A DNA stretch of 64,000 bases from Erodium maritimum (taxonomy: Eukaryota > Streptophyta > Magnoliopsida > Geraniales > Geraniaceae). Both the position numbers and the translations under genes were made by a program. The notes under the pieces are model-generated. The model saw only the letters and a list, made by a program, of their open reading frames with translations, did no database searches and was not told where the DNA came from. The stretch spans positions 3,100,001-3,164,000 of the forward strand of contig OY997589.1 of the NCBI GenBank assembly GCA_963921825.1. The letters are read 5' to 3'. The first letter of the stretch is position 1. Every line of letters starts with the position of its first letter. Positions 45,148 through 57,100 of this stretch are shown here, one piece after another.

Positions 45148-48100
45148 TCAAGACATTTTAATTTGGATTTGACGATGAATATGCACCAGAAACTCGACAT
45201 AGGAGGGTCCGCCCGGGCTTCTGTCTTCAATCATATACGAGAAGAACAACATTCCTGTAAACAACATTTCTGGATTCATCAGTTTGGCTCAAGGAATATA
45301 TTTCTGAAATCGAGTTTTGTTTAAATGTGGAGGGAGGTACGGATTCAACGGGCTAGGCTCAAAACGAGCTGCACGGCCTCAATAGATAGGCCAGTGCAAG
45401 GTGGGCACGGCCCACTCAGCACCTGTTCGGTTAACTTCAGCTAACCGCCAGTTTTTATATAGAAAACCGGACCCTGAACTGCCCATTAACGGTTCACCAA
45501 TTTTGGGTCCGGTTTTCAGACAAATTGTTCCAATTGCGTTCTGATTTAGACAGCAGGGACTCAATTGGAAAGTTTTATCTAATGTTAAGGACTAATTGAG
45601 ACAAGAGGTCAAATTTTAGCACTAAACTCAAACAATTGTAATCAAGGTACTGACCTGATTGGTCTCCTTTTTTGCATAATTGTAATCTGCACAAAGTTTT
45701 TAAAAAATCATTATAGAAGAGTGTTAATATGACATTTATACGATTGAACATAAGTTTAAATATTGAAAGAGAAAAATCAATACCGAAGGTAGGAGCATCT
45801 TTGACGACGTATCTCATTCACCACGTCGTTCAGCTTCTTTGATAATGGATTGTCAAATTGCTGCATCACAAACTGAGCGCACGCAAATTTATCAGAAAAC
45901 ATCGGCGGGTATCCAGACAAATGACTACCCTTATGAACTTCCACGTGCATCATCGTACTAAAGCGTAAGAGTCAGTAATTTTGGGATACTTTAATATCTA
46001 CACTCCCTTCCAAGTCATGTAATGAAAAAATATGATGTCATCCGTCTATTTTGTACAATGACACTTGAAAATTCATAAAGGTAGGCATGCGTCTGCAGAA
46101 ACTTAACTATTTTTTGTGGGCAATCCATAAGGGTAATTATGTGCAATTTACAGGGATTAAGCGAATTACCGGAGTAGAAATTTCCTCAATTGAGGAACTA
46201 CCAAACAATTGTTGCAAGATATCCGGATCCACCGAGTTCCCGATATATATCAAAGCATCCTCGCCGTTCTCAAGAAGATATATTCCTCCATCACTCACAT
46301 GTTCGCTAGAAAGAGGAATTGCAGGAGAAAGAAGAGACCCATCCGACTCCTTAAGATTTGAAGAAAAGAAGCAAGCACTTCATGAGCATATTTTAGAAAT
46401 ACAAAAACACACAAAATGGAAATCAAAATGAAGTAATTTGTAACCTTTGAATCAAGATCATGAATGGACACCATTCTGGGATATACTAGTGGAATTGCCA
46501 GAGGAGTAGAGAGAGACAAGACATTACTGATCCAGAACGATCTATCGTCTATTCTACCATCGGTTCGCAATCCTGTGCTTTTAATTAAAGCTGAAAAAAC
46601 ATACATAAAACGAACTCAAAACGTGTTATTATGACATAGAGGTAATTGCAAAAAAAATCTGAGGTATTCACTTTATGTAAGTTGTAGCCCTCTTTGATAA
46701 TCGCAAAAAAGTGCCCTGAACTTGCCTTCTGTTGCAAGCCGTGCAAATTTGTTTCAGAGTGATGATTTTACCACAAAATCTAGAATTTTCCTTCTCTTTG
46801 TACATCGAGAAAAGGATAAAAATTAATAGAGGTGAACATTCTGGATTTTATGTTTTTTACTTACATTTTTAGAATTTAAATTTTCAAGGGTAAAATCATC
46901 ATTTGAACCCAATTTACACCAAGTGCAATGAAGAGACAAGTTCAGGCCATTGTTTGCAATTATCAAAGAAGCGAGCTACAAGTTGCAAAAAGTGAACACC
47001 TCACGGCCCTTTTTTGCAATTTTCCCTATAATATATTACAATTACTCAGCTTCCAGATAATAGATTTAAGGAAAATCTCACACAACTACCCTTAAGTATG
47101 CACCATTCTCAACACTGCGTCATTTCACACCCAAAAGTTGACGGAATCGGATTGAAATGAGACAGCAATAAAAAAATTGATGTGGTTGTCAAAAACTTTG
47201 AAACTTAGGGGTAGTTAGTTGAGAATAAGTGCATACTTAAGGGTCCGCTGAGTGAGATTACCCCATACATATACAACGATAAATTATCATACCGAGGGTG
47301 TACAGGGGCAGAAGCTTGAGTGCTTCTGGAAGAATGAGCTGCCCGGATGATGATACAGTTGCACAGAACTTCCTATATGAAAGAAGAACACTGATGCAGA
47401 GATTCGTCACTTGTTCCCGAACCTGTAAGAGCGGGCTCGAAGGAATTTCGATCGCCGCTGTAAAAAGATTTGAGAATGGTGTTTAGTAATCTTTCGTTCA
47501 GAGAGTAACGGGAAAATAATTGAGGCAAAAGATGTGATACCTTGCTTCAAGAAACATGCAAATTGAGTATCCAAGTCAGCTGAGCGGAACAGATTGCTTA
47601 GCAAATTGGTGCATGGCAAAGATAGGGTAATAACTCGAATTCTTCTTTGGCCATACACAGTGGTATAAAGAAGAGCACACTTGAAACATAAACCAAAAAA
47701 ACGTAATTAAAAGGGCAAGAATTTGTCATCTTAAAATATCAAGAAATTACTAAATGCATCAATTGCTACCTGAAAAGCGCATTCTGAACCATCCTGCAAC
47801 TTATCATCATGTTTCAAGGTAACCATAACAGTTTTGTCACAGTCAATCTGCAGAAGTGAAACCAATCAGCACGGGAAAAAGATAACAGGAAACGAAGAAA
47901 CTAGAACAAAAAAGTTCTAGTTCACTCTCCTATTATAAAAAAAAAATGCCTTATTTGACTTTTAGGAAATATGAAGGATGATGCTATTGGTGTTAGGTGC
48001 CCACATGTGAGTCTTGATCTCACATTCAGGTAATTATAGGGATAAGGAAGTATAGATATACATCTATGCATGGCCTACTAGGCTAGTCCGAATCCATCTC

Positions 48101-51100
48101 ATGGTGGTGTGCCTGGATTATGATGGAGTGGTCCCGCAAGGACAACAGTTATAAGTTAGGGTAAGGGGGAACGGAACGATGTGAAGATAGGCTCAATGTT
48201 GATCGGTAGATTGTTCAGTGTACACATGTGAGTCTTGGTCAGAGATAGGGTACATATGGGGTTAAGAAAGTATTGATATACATTTTGGACTCATGACCCA
48301 GTTTTTAGGGCCAAAGCGCTGTCCAACTTAGCATCTACAGCGAAAATAGCCCACTGTTGGCGTTTAACCCGACGATTAGCTCTGATAGCCCCAAAATCGC
48401 CGAGCCTCCCACAATGCAGTCGGCGATTAGCCCGGCTATTCCGTGTTAATCCGAATTGCTGAGCGATTTCACTCGGTGCAGGATGGAGAAACGTCGAATC
48501 ACCCCCAAATCACCTTTTCCCAAATCGCCGACGAAACGTCGACCACTGTGGGTGCTCTTATATATCTTAGCTTTTGGTCGCGAGTCCTCTTTGGTAGGCC
48601 CATTCTCGCCAACAACTACTACAACATAGACAGCTAAGTAATTTTGTAGAAGATATACGCACCCCGGGAAGGTCAACATCAGTCGGTATGCGTTTGCAAA
48701 AGTTTCCATAATATTCTTGAACTTGAACACCCTGTCAACAATGAAACTTTAGAGAGAAGCCTGTAAAAAAATAAAGTTAACTGTAACGCCTTCACTGCCT
48801 CGCAAATTTACCTGGCTGCATCTCACACGCATGACAGCCTCACAGCCTTGGGGCCTTGTTATATTCCACCTAAGATCATTGTAAAGCTTTGCACTGTCTG
48901 AAAGAGCCGAGAATGGATAGTAATAGTAAACCTGCAAAGAATGCGCAAATCATTCAAAGTTCTATTTCTAAATGTGACTGATTTCGAGTGATGTTAGGAT
49001 GCAACATGACCAATGGAAGAAGCACTTATTTATACCTGGCCTCCGGTAGTTCTGGGAATGACAGAAATGGAAGCAATGTCAAGATAAGTCTGGGTAGTTA
49101 TGAACACGTCAACACAGACCTGGAATATACACAAATGAAACAATTACATCCAAGATCTATCAATCTATCTATAATATATATATATACATATATGTATGTA
49201 AGTGATGTCTTAATTATAAGAAAAATAGAATTAGCTTATTGAAGTTCACCTGATACTCTGCAAATTCAATTGCCATTGTCTTCAAAGTCTTGTCAGCTGG
49301 TTGGAGTAATTTATGGGCCTCCTGATTTCGCATTAAAAAAAAAGTAGCTTTACAAAAAAGTCAAAGTATAACATAATACTCAAAACATCCTAAAACAATT
49401 TCAGTCTTAACTAGTTACAACTTACAAGTTTATAGCAAAATTAGTGATAGTTGTTAAATTATGACATTAAATCAGAGAAGTTTCATGAATAAGTCTTGTG
49501 GAAGCCATTGAGAAAAACTAAAGGATAATCGTAAGAAAGCACCCCTGAACTTGTCTTTCTGTTGCAATTTGTATGAAAATGACAATTTTGCCCTTACAAT
49601 TTAGATTTAAAAAATAGTAAGTAAAAAACAACTCCTCCAAATTTTCACATCCCTTAATTTTTTTTCCCTCTTTGTACCGTACAAAGAGTAAGAGATTTAA
49701 GGGATATGAAAATTTTGATTTTTTTATTGTTCTTTAACTCTTTACATCTCTTTTTTTGCAATTAGCAAAGAAGAGGGCTATAAAGTTGCAAGCAGTAAAT
49801 ACCTCAGGGAACTTTTTTACAATTATCCCTAGATTTATTTTCTTCTCCACAAACAATGTGGGACTTCAATCTTTGATAAACAGAAATGAGAATCACATCG
49901 AAGGAGGAGCCAAATATATAGTAACAATACCTTCTCACCAGCAGATATGTTAGTCCTTCCTTCAGCTTCTCTTGCCGAAAGAGCCCCAATGCCAACCGAA
50001 GGCAAAACTATACAAATGGTATAAGAAATATCACAAAAGTTAATAACTGTGAAGAGGCAAAACCAAATATTCAACAACAAAAATTACTCCACTCCATACA
50101 CAAATAAGAATTGACATTATTACATATTTTAAAAAGACAAATTTAACCCCCTCTCTCCTAAACCAAGCCCTTTTTTATTTCTTTTTTGGAAATTTGGATT
50201 TCCCTTTTTAAGGGATAATTGCAAAAACTTGCTGTGAATTGTGAACATTTTACAAAAAAAACAATAGGCGAACTTTTTCTTTTTTGCAAAAAACATCCCC
50301 CAACTATTTTCCGTCTTCATATCCGTTATCTTTAACGGAAATTAGTCGTGTGACAGTCATGTGACTTCGGTTTTTTGGAATGACAGTTGTGCCCTTTACA
50401 TTATACGTGTTTTACAATTTATAACCCCAGGTATACGTGTTTGCAATTTGGAAATCTTAAGTATAGACTTGCAGATGGAAAATAGTTGAGGGAAATTTTG
50501 CAAAAGAATAAATAGTTCACCGATAGTATTTGCCAAACGTGCGTAGTTCACCGCAAGTTTTTGCAATTATTCCTTTTTTTAGCATTCCCCTACTACATGG
50601 ATCCAATCTAAATAAACGAACTAAATAGATGAATGAATTAGTTAGGCCGAAGGATAGCATATAATGATAGAAATAGAAATATACTCGATGGTATTCACAA
50701 TGGTCTCGGTATTATTATTTATTTTTACTTTTTATTGTGTATGTAGGAAGATCCAAATTAAGTTAATGAACTTGCCTGACTGAAATACCATAAGTTTCCC
50801 GCCGGTATTCTTCATTGCCAAGAAAGCAGCCTGAAATCAAGAGTGAATATTAACAGATAAGCATGTGCGTCTTATTATCATTTGTGTTGTTCGATATATC
50901 ACGCAATCAATTCCTCGACATGAGGTGAAATATAACCACTTGATTAAAAGTTTTGACAGAATCTGATTGAATGAAATTAAAATTTAATTGCTCAACAAAA
51001 TAATTACAAATCATAACATATTGAACTTAATTGCTCATACATAATAGGGTAAATAATTACAAATCATAACATATTGAACTTAATTGCTCATACATAATAG

Positions 51101-54100
51101 GGTAGCTGCAAAAAATACCCTGAAGGTATTTGCTTTTTGAAACTTGTGTAGCCCTCTTCTTTGGTAATTGCAAAAAAGGTGCCTTGAACTTCTCTTCTTG
51201 TTGCACTTTGTATAAATTTGTTTCAAAATAACGAGATCGCCCTTGGAAATTTTAAACTTGATTAATAATAATTAAAGAACAAAGAATCTAAATTTTTGTA
51301 TCCACTAAATTTCTTGCTCTTGGTACGGTACGAAGAGGAAGAAAACCAAGAGATGAAAATTTGGATTTGTTTTTGTTTTTTACTTGTTATTTTTTAAATC
51401 TGAATAGTAAAGGGTAAAACTGCCGCTTTAATACAAATTGCAACAAAAAGAAAATTTCAGGGTACTTCTTTGCAACTATCAAAGAAGAGGACTACAAGTT
51501 GCAAAAAAATGAATACCTAGGCGTACTTCTTTGCATCATCCTTACACAATACAACTCATCAAAAAAGACATACCTTGATTGCAGCACCAAATGCGGATTC
51601 CGCAATTCTGGTATTCTGGAACATGGTCGGTATGCTTTCAAGCAAAAGCTCCAGATGCTGACGGCACTACATCACAAGAACAAGCAAATCATTTATCACA
51701 GGGAAATAAGATAACAGCAAACTTATCCTACAGAAGTATTTAATTCAGGGATAATTGCAAAAAAAAGTACCCTCAGATTTTCACTTTTTGCAAATTATAG
51801 CCCCCTTCTTTGATAATCGCAGAAAAGTACCTTAAACTTGTCTTTCTGTTGCAATTTATACAAAAATGATGATTTTACCCTTACAATTTTAGTTTTAAAA
51901 AAAATAATAACAAAAAATTCAAATATTCATATCCTTTATTTTCCTCTTTGTACTGTACAAAGAGTAAGAAGTTTTAAGGGATATGAAAATTGGATTTTTT
52001 GTTCTTCAGTCGTTATTTTTATATTTTAAAATTTGAAGGGTAAAATCATCATTTTGAAAAAATATACAGTGTAACAAAAAGGACAAGTTCCAGGGCACAT
52101 TTTTTGCAATTATTAAAGAAGAGGGCTACAAGTTGCATAAAATGAATACCTCAGGGTACTTTTTGCAGTTATCTCTTTAATTTATCATCCTTGGTTTTAA
52201 CTTCAACAACCCAGAACTAACCTCAGAAAGCTGAACGATAACATCAGTTTGCAGAGGAGTATAAACATCTTGCACATCAGGAACAATGAGCATCAATGGC
52301 TGCAAACACAGTTGAGTATCAATATCAAATTAAATAATTAGTCACATAGCTTGAGTCATGAACCAATTACTACCGAATGAATTACCGAAGTGTAATTGTT
52401 GGAATAAAAAACACAAACTACTGGTTTAGATGGCGATTCCAATGTTTATGAATATGCAACATAGCAAAGCATATTTCTGTTTGCGTATCCTCTATCAACC
52501 ATGTTATACTGAAATAAAATTTATCATTACATATTAAGTTCACACTGACATGGCCAAGAAGTATGAAACAAAATAAAACTTCCATGCCTTTTAAAAAGAA
52601 GGAATAATTGGAAGAAAAAGTACCATGATGTATTATTTTTTGCGACTTGTAGCCCCCTTCTTTGATAATGGCAAAAAAGTCATTGAACTTATCTTTCTGT
52701 TGCACTTTGTATAAATTTGTTTTAAAATGACACTTTAACCTTTGAAGTTTAAATTTTAAAAAAATCATATCCTTACATTTCTTACTCTTTGTAAGATACA
52801 AAGAGGAAGAAAATGAAGGGATATAAAATTTGGAGTTTTTGTTTTTTGCTCATTTTTTTAAAATCCAAGTTGTAAGGGTAATCGTCATTTTTCTACAAAT
52901 CGCAACAAAAAAAAAAACAAGTTCAGGGTGCTTTTTTGCAATTATCAAAGAAGAGGGCTACAAGTTGCAAAAAATGAATACCTCAGCATACTTTTTTTGC
53001 AATTATCCCTAAAAACAATAATGCGCATATATAGATGCAAAATTAAATTACGATAATAAAGTTAACTACAACCACGAAACAGTTCAACCCTAATCCATTT
53101 TCCCCTTCTAGACTAAAATTTAACCGAAGAGAAAAACTACCGTGTTTATATCATTACCTGCTGTAGTGCACGTTTCAAATTGTAAAAATGGATTGTCGAG
53201 TCAAATGTTGCAACTCCAACAAACGTCCGGGGACCCTCCTACAACAACAAATGAAACCATCAATACATGAAATCTCAAAGATTCATCAGCTGTATAAATT
53301 CAGTGTTGATAAAAGCCGACTTATTCGGTAATTAAGAATAGAACTTACAGGAAGATCGGCAATAACTTGACTGATGGCACTGCAAGCTGCTGCAGTGGCA
53401 CCGGTTTGTATCGCATTCATAGATACATCGATGAGAAAGAAAAATACTGTTGGCATGGGATCGCGCACCTAGGATAAAATAAATAGAAAGAATCACAATA
53501 TATAAAAGTATCTGACCTTTGTTTCTAAAATACACACTGTAAAGGTGAGGTGTTATCAGTAACACAGTCAAAAACACCTGGATTCAGGTCATTTTGTTAT
53601 CTGACCTTTGTTTCTAAAATACACACTGTAAAGGTGAGGTGTTATCAGTAACACAGTCAAAAACACCTGGATTCAGGTCATTTTGTCCCAATAAAATCAC
53701 TGATAAGAGAATGCGAAAGGTGGCAGTGTGTTCCTGATAAAATCATCGCCTTTTCTGAGTAAATCTGGGTGTTTTTGATAAATACGAAAGATGACGGTGT
53801 GTTACTGATAATCCCTCACCTTTAGGGGGTGTTTTTGATAGCAAAAGGTCAAAACGGGTATGTAAATGCATAGAATTTGCTAATAGTGAAATACAAGACC
53901 ATCGAGTATTATAAAGCTAACCATGTATTCTTTTGTGGCAACAAATTCAACTGTTCCTCTACAAAGCTCAGGCCTTTCATCGGCATCCCTACGCCTACCA
54001 TCTGGACCGAGATTGCAGTGGTAGTCACGAGGAGTTTCATCGGTAAATCCTGTGGATGAAATCACAAATTTAGTTTAGCTACCTTGCTTGCTATTGATTA

Positions 54101-57100
54101 TTGATAAAGGGCTAATTACACAAACATGCACTTATGTTCACACGTTTTTCACTTACTTACACTGACATTCAAATTTACTAGAGGGCCCACTAATTTTTTC
54201 AAAAAATTACAATGTTAGGAAGTCCGTTAGTGTACTGTTCAATTTTCTGAAATGACGAATATGTCATCCGATTTTAAATCTAAACCCAAAAGGTTAACCA
54301 TGAACTACAGTCCCTGAACCCTAGAAACAGAAAATCTGATTGTTTTAGAAAAATTCAAATTACAAATTCTTATCATGTTAATTAATAAAGAATCAAGAGT
54401 GTAGAATATAAACAAAAAAGGTTTAATAGACAGATTTAGAAATTATTTATTTATTTTAATATAAAAACATTTGATTTATAATTTATAAATTAATTTATGT
54501 GATAAGGATTTATAATTTAGAATAGTAATGATGCGACAAAATAGAATATAACAATGATTTACACTAACCACACAAGTTGCAAATAAACCGCCTCCCTTGA
54601 TCAATAAACTTCATAAACGGGTTTATGTAGCCTTTGCAGCGAGAACAACGAACAGGGCCACTTTCACCAAAATCCACAACCTGAGGCATTAACAGTTTTT
54701 GGTAATTAGGAATCACATGGAATAACCCATTGCATAATATACTATGCCACTGATAATAAATATTCTTTCTGAATTTGTGCATGGTAAAGAGACGGCACGG
54801 CACGCCCATAAACAAACAGCTTGAAAAAGCAAGGCTTACAAGGGATAGTAATATACACCTCATGGAGTAGTTTCATAGGAAATATATAGAGTAGGGATAA
54901 TTGCAAAAAGTACCATGAGGTATTCACTTTCTGCAAGTTGTAGCCCTCTTCTTTGATATTGCAAAAAAGGTTCCTGAACTTGTCTCTTTATTGCACTTTG
55001 AGTAAATTTGTTTCAAGATGACAATTTTTACTCATCATTTTAAAGGGTAAAAGTGTCATCTTAAAACAAATTTCCACAAAACGAAATGAAAAGGCAAGTT
55101 CAGAACACTTTTTTGCAATTATCAAAGAAGAGGGCTACAACTTGCAAGAAGCGAATACATCAGGGTACTTACTTGCAATTATCCCTATATAGTATACTTC
55201 TTTGTCAACATAGAACGAAAAGTTTTACACTTTATTTAACTTTCAACTTTAAAATAATGATGCGCTCAATCGTTGGCTAGATAGAGTCGTACATTTACAG
55301 AGCCATGCATGCAGAACAATCTAAGAAAAAGTTATGCATTACTTGAATGGGCTCTTCAGATGGATGAGGAAGAGCCAGTGGTTGCACCAGCAAAGCCAAT
55401 TGCATCCCTGACGTTGTCAAAAGATCAACAGTGCATGGAATCTGTTATTCAAGGAAAATAAATAATTAACATTAGATTCTGACTACCCTTGAGATAGAGA
55501 TATATAAGATTTCAGAAAGAAAAAAATATTTGACAAAAACAATTGTCAATTTGAGCATGTTAATTACTTGGGCGTGACCTGATTGATTGTGCACCTCATG
55601 TAACGTGGACTGCAATTTCCGGTGTCTCTGACAATGTAGTCACTTGTAGCAGGCTTCAAAACCGATTCAAGTAATTAGTAGAAAAGACATAAACTATAAT
55701 GTAGAGAAATGGGGAAGCTCATAAGCAAGATATTTTGGTCAACATTAATAGGGATAATTGCAAAAAAAGTACCCTGAGGTATTCATTTTTTTGCAACTTG
55801 TAGCCGTTTTCTTCATTAATTGCATAAAAGTACCGTGAACTTGTCTTTTTGTTTAAAAATATTGATTTTACCCTTACAATTTAGATTTGAAAAATAATGA
55901 GTACATAACAAAAAAATCTACACTTTCTTATCCTTTATTTTTCTTCCTCTTTGTACCATACAAAGAGTAAGAAATTTAAGGGATCTGAAAATTTGGAATT
56001 TTTTTGTTCTTTAAATATTATTATTATTTAAATCTCCAAGGGTAAAATCATCATTTTGAAACAAATTTGTACAAAATGCAACAAAAAGACAAGTTCAGGG
56101 CTACAGGTTTCAAAAAAATGAACACCTCAGGGTACTTTTTAGCAATCATCCCATATTAATACAAGTAGTTGCTTCATTAAAAATCATGATCATGTAAAAT
56201 ACCGGGGGAGGGATGGCCTGATTGTTCTGACGAGTTTCATGCAGAGTCACTGAAGCACTTGGAATCGGTCGCGGGATTTGATTAGGATCAATCTTTGATG
56301 GCCCGGCGACAGGAGCTCCGGACTGACCCATAGCAGGTGAAATAGACGTCATGGATTGATTAGGTTGTGGTGGAGGTGGCATCCCAAACATTCTTGGTGG
56401 TTGTGAAGAACCAGGAATTGGAGGCGGACCCATCTAAAATAGATCAAAAATCAAGACCCGGATTGTATGACAGGGTGATACGAATCATCGGATATGCATA
56501 ACTAATAGCGGGTTAAATTAAAGGACACCATTTCTTACAAATTGAAAGGATGACTTGACTCTAACTGTAACTAATGGTTTAGGAAAAAGATGGTCAGCTA
56601 TTCCATCACTTCCTATCCCCAAAGCTAGATATAAACTAACAAGATTTTAGTATTGTTTGATACATCCACATTCATTGTTATACAATGCGGTTACTAACAA
56701 GTAACAATCTACACATATTTTGATGTCTTATTTTTCTATATAGCCCCAGAAAAATCCAAACCTTCCACAAGAAAATATTCGACACGGGAACAAACTAAAA
56801 TCCCAACTTAATACAGAGTAAGATCACTGATGAAAAAACTACTCAATTGCAACGCAAATTATACAAGATGGATCATGCGTGACATATAATAAGAAATCGC
56901 AATCAAACGTCGGATGCAAATCTTCAACAAGAAAATTTTCAATACAGGAACAAACTGAAATACCAACTTGATACAGAATAAGATCACTGATGAAATAAAT
57001 ACTCGATTGCAACACAAATTTTCAAAATGGATCATGCATGCATTATAAGAAATCGTAATCAAACATCGGATGCAAATCTTGAACAAGAAAATTTTCAATA

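Noticed and set aside
46170-46202. An earlier GT donor in SEC24 exon 21 (after 46202)
   Set aside because: It would break the phase with the next exon. Reading on to 46170 restores the conserved 'LFGSSSIEEIS' stretch and a whole number of codons.
27500-56152. Many short frames encoding '[11 protein letters not shown]'-like peptides
   Set aside because: They all come from the arms of the GGGATAATTGC MITE and appear in either orientation.
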